A stretch of DNA of 23,837 nucleotides. It comes from Amphritea sp. Its GTDB lineage: Bacteria > Pseudomonadota > Gammaproteobacteria > Pseudomonadales > Nitrincolaceae. The DNA is taken from the NCBI GenBank assembly GCA_024679635.1, contig JAIBDA010000006.1, forward strand, positions 1-23,837. The letters run 5' to 3'. Shown in pieces: positions 7,591 through 15,000 of this stretch. Positions within the stretch are counted from its first letter, which is position 1; each line of letters begins with the position of its first letter. The notes under the pieces are model-generated. The model saw nothing but the letters and a program-made list of their open reading frames with translations, made no database searches and was not told the origin of the DNA. The position numbers and the translations under genes are program-made.

Positions 7591-8795
7591 TGGGTGCCTT
7601 GTCTCACATCAAAGTACTAGATCTGAGTCGTATTCTGGCGGGCCCCTGGGCCGGTCAGATGCTGGCAGATTTTGGTGCTGAAGTGATTAAGGTGGAACGT
7701 CCTGGCTGCGGTGATGACACCCGTGGCTGGGGACCTCCCTTTGTTAAAGACGAAGAAGGTAACCCCACCGATGCAGCGTACTTTCACTCTGCAAATCGGG
7801 GTAAGCAATCGATTGCCATCGATATGACGACAGCAGCAGGGCAGGCGTTGATTAAGCGCCTTGTTGCAGATGTTGATGTGGTTATTGAAAACTATAAAGT
7901 CGGCGGTCTGAAGAAGTATGACCTCGACTACGATAGTCTCAAATCGGTTAATCCTGGATTGGTCTACTGCTCTGTAACTGGTTTTGGTCAGGATGGCCCC
8001 TACGCGGAGCGTGCTGGTTATGACTTCATGATTCAGGCCATGGGTGGCTTGATGAGTGTTACCGGTGACCCGGATGGTCAGCCGATGAAAGTAGGCGTCG
8101 CCCTGGTGGATGTAATGACCGGGCTCTATGCCTGTAATGCGATTCAGGCTGCGCTGCTACACCGTACTGAAACAGGTATAGGTCAGCATATTGATATGGC
8201 GCTGCTGGATGTTCAGGTGGCAACCCTGGCTAATCAGGCGATGAACTATCTGGTAGGCGGCAAGCCTCCGGCTCGTTTGGGTAATGCCCATCCTAATATC
8301 GTTCCTTATGAAGCTTTTCCTACTGCCGATGGTCATATCATTCTGGCGGTGGGTAATGATGGGCAGTTTGCACGATTCTGTAAGCTGGCGGGTGTTTCTG
8401 ATCTGGCTGATAACCCGGCTTTTGCAACTAATTCACTACGGGTTGAAAACCGTGATGACCTGACACCTTTGGTGGCAGAGTTGATGAAAGGTCAAAGCTG
8501 TGATTGGTGGCTGGAAAATTTGTCTGAGTGTGGCGTGCCCTGTGGCCCAATCAATACTCTGGATAAAGTCTTTGATGATCAGCAGGTAAAGCATCGCAAG
8601 ATGCAGATCGAATTGCCTCATCCCAAAGCGGGTATTGTCCCGTCAGTGGCAAACCCGGTGAAGTTTTCAGAAACTCCGATCGAATATAACTCAGCACCTC
8701 CAATGTTGGGGCAGCATACTGATGGTGTGCTTGCAGGTATTGGATTGAGTGAAGAAGAGATTACCCAGCTAAAAGCAGAAAAGGTTGTTGCCTGA
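7590..8795 (+). CDS. CaiB/BaiF (class III) CoA-transferase, probably glutarate CoA-transferase
   Basis: This 401-residue class III CoA-transferase begins LSHIKVLDLSRILAGPWAGQMLADFGAEVIKVE, the family's N-terminal motif. The catalytic aspartate that forms the acyl anhydride is Asp174 (VGVALVDVMTGLYA). Its start overlaps the gcdH stop by one base. That coupling, known from gcdH-gcoT pairs in Pseudomonas and from the human homologue SUGCT, makes succinyl-CoA:glutarate CoA transfer the likely reaction. CoA donor and exact substrate are inferred from context. Family assignment is very secure. Confidence 0.9.
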   Translation: MGALSHIKVLDLSRILAGPWAGQMLADFGAEVIKVERPGCGDDTRGWGPPFVKDEEGNPTDAAYFHSANRGKQSIAIDMTTAAGQALIKRLVADVDVVIENYKVGGLKKYDLDYDSLKSVNPGLVYCSVTGFGQDGPYAERAGYDFMIQAMGGLMSVTGDPDGQPMKVGVALVDVMTGLYACNAIQAALLHRTETGIGQHIDMALLDVQVATLANQAMNYLVGGKPPARLGNAHPNIVPYEAFPTADGHIILAVGNDGQFARFCKLAGVSDLADNPAFATNSLRVENRDDLTPLVAELMKGQSCDWWLENLSECGVPCGPINTLDKVFDDQQVKHRKMQIELPHPKAGIVPSVANPVKFSETPIEYNSAPPMLGQHTDGVLAGIGLSEEEITQLKAEKVVA

Positions 8796-8864
8796 AATAG
8801 GCAACAGTCTTTGTGAGGCATATCTGCCCCGCGAAAACGTTATACTAAAAAACGCTACTAAAAA

Positions 8865-8890
8865 GTTCTACTGAATTGTTCTACTGAATA
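8865..8890 (+). repeat. Tandem 13-bp direct repeat
   Basis: GTTCTACTGAATT (8865-8877) is followed immediately by GTTCTACTGAATA (8878-8890), 12 of 13 identical. It lies directly before the hairpin at 8892 in the CoA-transferase to gabD interval. It may be a replication-slippage duplication or a regulator site; its role is unknown. Confidence 0.7.
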
Positions 8891-8891
8891 G

Positions 8892-8934
8892 TTACCGCCT
8901 GGTTTAGTTTTAAACGGGCGGTAATGCTGTTTTT
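8892..8934 (+). terminator. Terminator/attenuator-like hairpin in the gabD leader
   Basis: TTACCGCC (8892-8899) pairs perfectly with GGCGGTAA (8917-8924), extended by GTTTA/TAAAC around a 4-base loop. Then comes TGCTG and five T residues ending at 8934, immediately before the GGAG of gabD. It could end the gcdH transcript partially, or act as an attenuator or mRNA stabiliser. Its position makes every gabD transcript from an upstream promoter pass through it. Confidence 0.55.
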
Positions 8935-8944
8935 GGAGTCACAC

Positions 8945-10402
8945 ATGATTACCCTGAAAGATCCCTCCCTGTTAAAGCAACAAGCCTATGTAAATGGTCA
9001 GTGGATAGATGCACTGAACGGTGAAACTAATCCGGTACTCAATCCGGCAACAGGTGAGCAGATCGCCACAGTGCCAGATCTGGGAGCAGAGGAGACTGAA
9101 GCTGCCATCGCTGCCGCTGAGATCGCTTTCAAAAGCTGGAAAAAGAAAACTGCTAAAGAGCGTTCGGCGCTGTTACGTAAGTGGTTTGAGCTGATTGTTG
9201 CCAATAAAGATGATCTGGCTATTCTAATGACTGCTGAGCAGGGCAAGCCTATTGCTGAATCTGCAGGCGAGGTGCTTTATGGCGCTTCATTTATCGAATG
9301 GTATGCAGAAGAAGGTAAGCGGGCTTATGGTGATGTGATACCTACACATGCCGTTGATAAACGTATCATTGTGACGAAAGAGCCTATTGGTGTGACTGCG
9401 GCGATTACGCCCTGGAACTTCCCTAATGCGATGATCACCCGTAAATGTGCCCCGGCACTAGCGGTAGGTTGCACAATGATCATTAAGCCTGCTGAAGATA
9501 CGCCTTTATCAGCCCTGGCCTTAATGGAACTGGCTGATCGGGCGGGTATTCCCGCTGGTGTTATCAGTGTAGTGACAACCAAGCGTCCGATTGAAGTCGG
9601 TAAGACGCTGACCGATAGTCCGGTTGTTCGCAAGCTCTCCTTTACTGGTTCGACGCCGGTGGGTAAGCAGTTGATGCGTCAGTGTGCGGATACGGTCAAG
9701 AAGACCTCTATGGAGCTGGGTGGTAACGCCCCGTTGATCATCTTTGATGATGCGGATCTGGATAAAGCAATTCCAGCAGCGATGGCTTCAAAATATCGTA
9801 ACTCAGGTCAGACTTGTGTCTGTGCCAATCGTCTGCTGATTCAGAGTGGTATTTTCGAAGAGTTCGCGCAGCGTTACGCAGCAGAAGTGGCGAAGCTGGA
9901 AGTCGGTAACTGTTCGGAAGGTGAGTTTCAGCAAGGGCCGCTGATCAATCGTGCCGCAGTAGAGAAGGTGACCTTGATGGTTGACGATGCGGTCGCTAAA
10001 GGTGCCCGTGTTATTGCTGGTGGTAAGCCCCACGAGCTGGGTGGTAACTTCTATCAGCCAACGATTGTGGCTGATATCACTAATGATATGCGTCTGGCCC
10101 GTGAAGAGATCTTCGGCCCGGTAGCACCTTTGTTCCGTTTTGATACTGAAGAGGAGGCGGTGCAGATCGCAAACGATACCGAGTCTGGTCTTGCGGCGTA
10201 CTTCTTTACCCGTGACTATGCTCGTGTGTTCCGCGTATCTGAAGCGCTTGAGTACGGTATGGTAGCGGTAAATGATGGTATTCTCTCCACTGAAGTAGCG
10301 CCCTTCGGCGGTATAAAAGAGTCGGGTACCGGCCGTGAAGGTTCTAAATACGGAATGGATGATTACCTGGAGATTAAATATACGCTGATTGGTGGGCTAT
10401 AA
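8945..10402 (+). CDS. gabD: NAD(P)-dependent succinate/glutarate-semialdehyde dehydrogenase
   Basis: This is an aldehyde dehydrogenase of the GabD/DavD type, 485 residues. It oxidises succinate semialdehyde to succinate or glutarate semialdehyde to glutarate. Visible catalytic features: Asn158 in TPWNFP, the general base Glu257 in SMELGGNAP, and nucleophile Cys291 in SGQTCVCANR. The start at 8945 is chosen over an in-frame ATG at 8924 because GGAG at 8935-8938 is spaced 6 bp from it and the upstream ATG is buried in the hairpin. Next to gcdH and the CoA-transferase, glutarate semialdehyde (DavD role) is the more likely substrate, but sequence alone does not separate DavD from GabD. A strong terminator follows. 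Confidence 0.92.
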   Translation: MITLKDPSLLKQQAYVNGQWIDALNGETNPVLNPATGEQIATVPDLGAEETEAAIAAAEIAFKSWKKKTAKERSALLRKWFELIVANKDDLAILMTAEQGKPIAESAGEVLYGASFIEWYAEEGKRAYGDVIPTHAVDKRIIVTKEPIGVTAAITPWNFPNAMITRKCAPALAVGCTMIIKPAEDTPLSALALMELADRAGIPAGVISVVTTKRPIEVGKTLTDSPVVRKLSFTGSTPVGKQLMRQCADTVKKTSMELGGNAPLIIFDDADLDKAIPAAMASKYRNSGQTCVCANRLLIQSGIFEEFAQRYAAEVAKLEVGNCSEGEFQQGPLINRAAVEKVTLMVDDAVAKGARVIAGGKPHELGGNFYQPTIVADITNDMRLAREEIFGPVAPLFRFDTEEEAVQIANDTESGLAAYFFTRDYARVFRVSEALEYGMVAVNDGILSTEVAPFGGIKESGTGREGSKYGMDDYLEIKYTLIGGL

Positions 10403-10424
10403 AGCCGCGAAGCGAACTTAGTCT

Positions 10425-10456
10425 AAAAACGCATCTATATAGATGCGTTTTTTTTT
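10425..10456 (+). terminator. Intrinsic terminator after gabD
   Basis: A perfect palindrome (AAAAACGCATCTAT and its complement, 10425-10452) ends in a run of nine T residues (10448-10456), 22 bp after the gabD stop. It is also symmetrical enough to work on the other strand. Confidence 0.9.
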
Positions 10457-10543
10457 GTTCGCAGCTTAAGGGCCGTAGCTCGTTGTTCGAACGTCACAAA
10501 AGGCGTGACTTGCTAGTAGCTCGGAAGAGCCTGCTCTATATAG

Positions 10544-10610
10544 GTAGGAGCGGCTTCCAGCCGCGAGCAGTGTAAGGCGAGTTTTATTCGCGGCTGGAAA
10601 CCGCTCCACA
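10544..10610. repeat. REP-like inverted pair (BIME-type)
   Basis: The unit GTAGGAGCGGCTTCCAGCCG (continuing CGA, 10544-10566) is itself palindromic (CGGCTtccAGCCG). It recurs inverted at 10588-10610 as TCGCGGCTGGAAACCGCTCC with one substitution, about 21 bp apart. Two opposed copies of a GTAGGAGCGGCTT-type unit resemble the REP/BIME extragenic repeats common in Pseudomonas and relatives. They may be mobilised by a RAYT-type transposase, none of which is in this window. Confidence 0.7.
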
Positions 10611-10680
10611 AAGTGCAGGTCTGTAGATGCTGTAGCCTCTCGGCTATTCATTTAGCCAGGTGCAAGCTGATGGCCTTATC

Positions 10681-10696
10681 GGCGTGAGGGCACGCC
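10681..10696. repeat. GC-rich palindrome GGCGTG-N4-CACGCC
   Basis: A perfect 6-bp stem with a 4-base loop, followed by TCTCTACAGGG. The flank reads on the minus strand like a shortened GTAGGAG-type REP head, so it may be a degenerate member of a second REP family. Confidence 0.45.
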
Positions 10697-10745
10697 TCTC
10701 TACAGGGCAAGTGCCGAGACCTGCGGTGAGATACTGCCAAAACAA

Positions 10746-10816
10746 TTAACCACAGAGAGCACCGAGTAACCACTTAGAAAGCTCTTCTCTGTGTCCTTCG
10801 TGTTCTCTGTGGTTAA
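10746..10816. repeat. Intergenic inverted repeat with TTAACCACAGAGA ends
   Basis: TTAACCACAGAGAGCACCGAG (from 10746) is mirrored by CTTCGTGTTCTCTGTGGTTAA ending at 10816, with a few mismatches. The right arm also contains TCTCTGTG twice in tandem. Motifs of this CTCTGTGGTTAA kind recur between genes in many environmental bacteria, so this is probably one copy of a dispersed repeat. Function unknown. Confidence 0.65.
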
Positions 10817-11032
10817 AACGCTCTTTTGTTATCCTTCTAGATTATCGCCTCTGGAAGAGGCTCCAATAAAAATGATTGTGTTGATTGGGCGGGGGCTGAT
10901 AATCCCGAGCAACGTCCCTCTCTTTCCCTTCCTCTGTTCTTTGTATAGAATATTTTACGCACTTAGGATTTTGTTAAGCGGGTGATTTTTCTATTAACTG
11001 AACATCAGGCGGCGAGAAGTACTGTGGAAAAT

Positions 11033-11575
11033 ATGGATGTTGGCGGGCGGTTAAAAATGATTCGCAAGATGAAGGGGCTTTCGCAACGGGAGCTGGCTAA
11101 GCGTGTCGGGGTCACCAACAGTACTATCTCTATGATCGAGAAAAACGGTGTTAGCCCTTCAGTCAGTTCACTGAAAAAGGTTTTGTCTGGCATACCTATC
11201 TCAATTGGTGATTTTTTTACCATGGAAGTTGAAGAGATCGAGACGGATAGCGTGGTCTACAAACCTGAAGATATGCCGGATATTGGTTCTAATAACCTCA
11301 GTCTTTATTTGATTGGAGCCCGTAATAAGGGGCGTTCTATGGATCTGTTGAAAGAGTGTTATGCGCCTGGCGCAGAAACAGGTCCTGAGATGTTGCAGCA
11401 TCCGGGTGAAGAGGGCGGGATTGTCGTTAGGGGTGAAATTGAATTGACGGTCGGCTTTCAGGTTTATCAGCTCAAGACGGGTGATGGATACTATTTCAAT
11501 AGCAATCGGCCTCACCGGTTTCGTAATGTTTCAGATGAAATGTGCGAAATAATCAGCGCTAACCCTTCTGTTTAA
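11033..11575 (+). CDS. XRE-family regulator with C-terminal cupin domain (PauR/PuuR-like)
   Basis: This is a DNA-binding repressor-type protein of about 180 residues. An N-terminal helix-turn-helix covers about residues 4-58 (MKGLSQRELAKRVGVTNSTISMIEKNGVSPS), followed by a cupin sensor domain (about 100-178, with GGIVVRGEIELTVG and GDGYYFNSNRPHRFRN). The closest characterised types are PuuR of E. coli and PauR of Pseudomonas, which repress polyamine (putrescine) catabolism and respond to the polyamine or its aldehyde. Start is uncertain: in-frame GTGs at 10982 and 11024 are possible, but relatives begin MDVGxRL, as the ATG at 11033 does. No pau/puu enzyme genes are here; the beta-alanine aminotransferase next door handles a polyamine breakdown product. 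Confidence 0.85.
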   Translation: MDVGGRLKMIRKMKGLSQRELAKRVGVTNSTISMIEKNGVSPSVSSLKKVLSGIPISIGDFFTMEVEEIETDSVVYKPEDMPDIGSNNLSLYLIGARNKGRSMDLLKECYAPGAETGPEMLQHPGEEGGIVVRGEIELTVGFQVYQLKTGDGYYFNSNRPHRFRNVSDEMCEIISANPSV

Positions 11576-11632
11576 AATTCAGGTACGGCTTAATTCCCCT
11601 CTGACAGTACTTCAGTAACTGGATTTACGCGC

Positions 11633-11670
11633 AAAAAAAACGGACCTTAAAGCATGTATTTAAGGTCCGT
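11633..11670 (-). terminator. Intrinsic terminator, distal, for the aminotransferase gene
   Basis: A perfect 12-bp stem (ACGGACCTTAAA, 11640-11651, with 11659-11670) has a 7-base loop. On the minus strand it runs into eight T residues (11633-11640 as A). It also lies beyond the end of the XRE-cupin gene, separating the convergent units. Confidence 0.85.
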
Positions 11671-11672
11671 AT

Positions 11673-11713
11673 AAAAAGGCCGGGTTCGCTGGGGGGCGGG
11701 TTACCCGGTTTTT
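11673..11713. terminator. Bidirectional terminator between XRE-cupin gene and aminotransferase
   Basis: CCGGGT (11680-11685) pairs with ACCCGG (11703-11708). AAAAA flanks the left side and TTTTT the right, so the hairpin can terminate transcripts from either direction. It is the first terminator met after the aminotransferase stop. Confidence 0.65.
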
Positions 11714-11725
11714 GCAGGCATCAGT

Positions 11726-13045
11726 TTAGCCGAACATATCTTCAGCGGTCTCGCGCAGAACGTTTGCCAGGCGGTCAATATGATTTGCTTCAATTGTTAA
11801 CGGTGGAGAGAAGGCGACGATGTTGCCCATAGTCCGCACCATGACACCACGCTTGTAACAGCCCTTCTGGAAGTCCAGACCTATTGGTCCGTTGGCTGCG
11901 ACAGAGGCATCAAACTGGATTGCGCCGACCAGACCGTAGTTACGGACATCGATCACTTTAGGTGCGTCTTTCAGGTTATGCAACGCGGTCTCGAAGTGAG
12001 TGCCGATGTCGCCAGCTGCACGGGTCAGCAGACCTTCTTTTTCATAAATGTCCAGGGTTGCCAAACCGGCCGCACAAGCAACTGGGTGGGCAGAGTAGGT
12101 GTAGCCGTGGTAGAACTCGATTCCGCCGACAGCAACGTTATTAACGATCTGATCGTGGATCTCATCCTTAACAAATACCGCACCCAGTGGGATAACACCG
12201 TTGGTGATACCTTTAGCGGAAGTGATTATGTCTGGTACGACATCAAACTCTTCAGAAGCAAAGGCAGCGCCAAGACGGCCCCAGCCAGTAATAACTTCAT
12301 CAAAAATTAGCAGGATATCGTGCTGGTCACAGATCTCACGCATCCGCTTCAGGTAGCCCTGTGGTGGCATGATGACACCGCCAGCTCCACTCATTGGTTC
12401 AATGATAACCGCAGCGATGCTATCTGCACCGTGGAAGTGAATCAGCTGCTCTAAGGCTTCAGCTTTATCCATTCCCTGTTCTGGCAGACCTTTGCTGAAG
12501 GCGTTGTTCGTGATATCCAGCGTATGCGGCAGATGGTCAACCGGCAATAGCGGGCCAAAACCGACCCGGTTTGGCGTCAAACCACCCACTGAGATACCAC
12601 CGAAGTTAACGCCATGGTAAGCCAGCTCGCGGCCGAGGAATTTTGTTTTACCTGCTTTACCGCGTGAATTTTGGTATTGCAGCGCGATCTTTAGGGCTGT
12701 CTCAACGGCTTCAGAACCTGAGTTAGTAAAGAACACCTTATTTAATTGCGCAGGGGTGTGCTTAATCAGTCGGTTGGCAAATTCAAAACCGATGTCATGG
12801 CCAAAGTTAAACGGTGAAGCGTAATCCAGCTCACGTAGCTGTTTGCTAACAGCATCGGCGATTTCACTACGACCGTGACCCGCGTTTACGCACCAGAGAC
12901 CCGCGGTGGCGTCCAGGATCTCCTGGCCTTCGTTGGTGTAGTACATAACACCTTCGGCACGCTCGATAATGCGCGGATCGTTTTTGAAGTCCCGGTTAGC
13001 CGTATATGGCATCCAGAACGCATCCATGTTTATGTTTGTGCTCAT
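11726..13045 (-). CDS. bauA: Beta-alanine (omega-amino acid):pyruvate aminotransferase
   Basis: This 439-residue class III PLP aminotransferase begins MDAFWMPYTANRDFKNDPRI, the start characteristic of omega-amino acid:pyruvate aminotransferases such as Pseudomonas BauA. The PLP-binding Lys278 is in SAKGITNG and the pyridine-nitrogen Asp249 in LLIFDEVITGWGR. The expected reaction is beta-alanine + pyruvate to malonate semialdehyde + L-alanine, linking polyamine/beta-alanine breakdown to the alanine genes further right. It diverges from a BauR-like LysR gene, as in P. aeruginosa. The malonate-semialdehyde dehydrogenase that often follows is absent here. Related substrates (taurine, GABA, other omega-amines) cannot be excluded. 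Confidence 0.88.
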   Translation of the reverse strand: MSTNINMDAFWMPYTANRDFKNDPRIIERAEGVMYYTNEGQEILDATAGLWCVNAGHGRSEIADAVSKQLRELDYASPFNFGHDIGFEFANRLIKHTPAQLNKVFFTNSGSEAVETALKIALQYQNSRGKAGKTKFLGRELAYHGVNFGGISVGGLTPNRVGFGPLLPVDHLPHTLDITNNAFSKGLPEQGMDKAEALEQLIHFHGADSIAAVIIEPMSGAGGVIMPPQGYLKRMREICDQHDILLIFDEVITGWGRLGAAFASEEFDVVPDIITSAKGITNGVIPLGAVFVKDEIHDQIVNNVAVGGIEFYHGYTYSAHPVACAAGLATLDIYEKEGLLTRAAGDIGTHFETALHNLKDAPKVIDVRNYGLVGAIQFDASVAANGPIGLDFQKGCYKRGVMVRTMGNIVAFSPPLTIEANHIDRLANVLRETAEDMFG

Positions 13046-13223
13046 GAGAAAACCTTGTTTAAGTTATTAGTAATGGCCTGCTGTGCAATCAGGTCAGCAT
13101 AGAATTTTTACTTTTCAGTAAGTGGCCTTATAGCCTCATATTAGCGCTAGTGTTAAAGTCTTATAAATAACAAACATTGAATGCTTACTTTGATGTTTAT
13201 CAAACTTAATGCAAGGTCGTGAT
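13046..13223. promoter_or_regulatory. Divergent aminotransferase/LysR control region
   Basis: This AT-rich divergent interval is where a LysR-type regulator would bind. A TAGCGCTA palindrome sits at 13142-13149 and a TATAAA (-10-like) at 13162-13167 in the direction of the LysR gene, though without a good -35. Operator assignment is inference. Confidence 0.4.
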
Positions 13224-14168
13224 ATGGTCAGTAAAGCGTTGCAAAGTATGGGGAAAGTAGGGGATTACGAGATTCGCCTGCTGCGGGTATTTAAAACCGT
13301 TGTTGAATGCGGTGGTTTCTCAGCTGCTGAAGTTGAACTAAATATCAGTCGCTCAACTATCTCTGTGCATATGTCTAATCTGGAAGCGCGGTTAAAGCTT
13401 AAGCTTTGCCAGCGAGGACGCTCGGGTTTTTCGCTGACAGAGGAGGGGTTGACCATTTATAACGCTACTCGCCAGCTGTTTTCCCGGTTGGCTGAGTTTC
13501 GTTCTACTGTTAATGCCTTGCATCAGCAGATGACCGGAGAGGTTCGGATTCTGACCTCAGATACCATCAGTTTGGATGAGCGCTGCGGCATGGATGAGGT
13601 GCTGGCAGAGTTTGCGGCTTTGGCTCCAGACGTTTATATCAGTTTTGATACGGCTCCTCTGGGGGAGATTGAACGGCGGGTAATTAACGGCGATGCAGAT
13701 GTGGGCTTTATACCCCACCACCGGGACCTTGAGGGGCTGAATTTTCTGCTGATGTATAAAGATAAATCACTGCTCTATTGTGGTGACCGTCACCCGCTAT
13801 TTCACGAGCAGGATGAGCAGCTCATTAATGACACATTGAAAGAGTGTAAGCTGGTTCACGCAGGCGTGCAGACCAGTCCAGAGTCAATTCTGCAGCTGGC
13901 TGAGATGAATAAAGCTGCAGAAGCCTATTACTATGAAACCCGTGCAACGATGATTCTATCTGGAGTATATGTAGGCTTTATGGCGGAAAAATTTGCTCAG
14001 CAGTGGGTGGATAGAGGTCGGATGCGGGCGTTGTTACCCGAGACCCGCTCCTATAATCTGCAGGTTGCTGCCATCAGTCGTCGTTCAGGGCCGTTGAATA
14101 AACCCAGAGACCTGTTTATGGCGTTGTTGACCCAGCATATTGAAGCATCGGATAAAGCACCGGCGTAG
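13224..14168 (+). CDS. LysR-family transcriptional regulator (BauR-like)
   Basis: A LysR regulator of 314 residues from the preferred ATG. The N-terminal winged HTH reads YEIRLLRVFKTVVECGGFSAAEVELNISRSTISVHMSNLEARL, and the effector-binding domain follows from about residue 90. The ATG at 13224 is preferred because AAGG lies 8 bp upstream; an ATG at 13209 would add five residues and lacks a site. The divergent arrangement with bauA matches BauR, the beta-alanine-responsive activator of the P. aeruginosa bau operon. The specific effector is inferred from that arrangement. Confidence 0.88.
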   Translation: MVSKALQSMGKVGDYEIRLLRVFKTVVECGGFSAAEVELNISRSTISVHMSNLEARLKLKLCQRGRSGFSLTEEGLTIYNATRQLFSRLAEFRSTVNALHQQMTGEVRILTSDTISLDERCGMDEVLAEFAALAPDVYISFDTAPLGEIERRVINGDADVGFIPHHRDLEGLNFLLMYKDKSLLYCGDRHPLFHEQDEQLINDTLKECKLVHAGVQTSPESILQLAEMNKAAEAYYYETRATMILSGVYVGFMAEKFAQQWVDRGRMRALLPETRSYNLQVAAISRRSGPLNKPRDLFMALLTQHIEASDKAPA

Positions 14169-14174
14169 CTAGGT

Positions 14175-14915
14175 TTAATCTTTCAACCACTGGCTTATCT
14201 GTTGGATCAGCCATTCGGGTTGGTCATGGGGCAGGTCATGCCCTGCATCGGCATGTTGGATATGTGGCATATTCCAGGCTTCTGCCAGCTGTTGAGAGCA
14301 GCGTGGATTGACCAGCTGATCCTTCGCGCTACTGGCTAATAATAATGGTTTTTTTGGTGGATAGGGTTGTCCGCCACACTTCATGGCTAATTGTAACTGG
14401 TAGCGAAAATTGCTGAAACTAACCGGGTATTCCAGTTGATACATCTGCCAGAAAGAGAGGGTTTCTTCCCTGTGGCTTTGCTCCGTGCAGGTTAGGTCGT
14501 ATATAGCCTCTTCTCTTTTATAGCCACTACTGAGCATTGCCCGAAACAGTTTTGGCATCGCGCCGGGTTGCAGGCGCATGTGTGGTTTATTCCAGGGGGA
14601 AAGGCTACTGTTGACCATGACAATGCCCTGGAGGTCATCCGGATACTCCTGCATCCAGTGGTATGCGATGATCCCTCCCGTAGATAAACCGAGCAGGTAG
14701 ACCGGTTGTTCAGGTCGGTGACGACGATGCAGGTCGTCAATCAATTCTGAAACGGAGGTCGGCGTCAGGTGTTTGTAACGTGTGCCATTACCTGGCAGGT
14801 CGATACAACTCACCCGGGTATCAGGCAATCGCTGTTGCATTGTTGTTGCGAACTGACCCCAGTGCCGGCTTTCCCGACACAGCCCCCGCAATAATATCCA
14901 GTGTTGTTCAGCCAT
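14175..14915 (-). CDS. Alpha/beta hydrolase
   Basis: A 246-residue alpha/beta-hydrolase fold enzyme. Ser78 in the nucleophile elbow GLSTGG, the acid in SSAKDQLV near residue 200 and the histidine in DAGHDLPHDQPEWL near 229 form a plausible triad; LLRGLCRESRHWG supplies the oxyanion-hole region. The substrate is unknown and it resembles general esterase/MetX-BioH-like hydrolases without a telling motif. The ATG at 14915 is chosen since AAGGAG ends 8 bp upstream; in-frame GTG/TTG codons lie just before it. It follows dsdA by about 85 bp on the same strand and may be co-transcribed. It is convergent with the LysR gene, 6 bp apart. Confidence 0.85.
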   Translation of the reverse strand: MAEQHWILLRGLCRESRHWGQFATTMQQRLPDTRVSCIDLPGNGTRYKHLTPTSVSELIDDLHRRHRPEQPVYLLGLSTGGIIAYHWMQEYPDDLQGIVMVNSSLSPWNKPHMRLQPGAMPKLFRAMLSSGYKREEAIYDLTCTEQSHREETLSFWQMYQLEYPVSFSNFRYQLQLAMKCGGQPYPPKKPLLLASSAKDQLVNPRCSQQLAEAWNMPHIQHADAGHDLPHDQPEWLIQQISQWLKD

Positions 14916-15000
14916 CAACACTTCTCCTTATAAAGCACTGAGTTAAAGTGTAGTCGGAAATTGCGGGGAGTCAGTTTACTTTCTACTGAGTGTGCCCTAA

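Larger units (their letters stand above)
10457..11032. other. Gene-free interval packed with palindromic repeats
   Basis: About 575 bp without a convincing gene. Short frames at 10466-10651 (minus) and 10791-10985 (plus) run through repeat sequence and resemble nothing recognised. The interval holds a REP-like pair (10544-10610), a GC-rich hairpin (10681-10696), a long inverted repeat (10746-10816) and then the leader of the XRE-cupin regulator. Confidence 0.65.

Noticed and set aside
10466..10651. 61-codon minus-strand frame
   Set aside because: It runs through the REP-like inverted pair; its composition reflects the repeat, and no family resemblance is seen.
10544..10816. Possible CRISPR array
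   Set aside because: The repeats are inverted and of different families, with no regularly spaced direct repeats and no cas genes.
10791..10985. 64-codon plus-strand frame before the XRE-cupin gene
   Set aside because: It begins inside the TTAACCACAGAGA-type repeat and has no supporting start site or homology signal.
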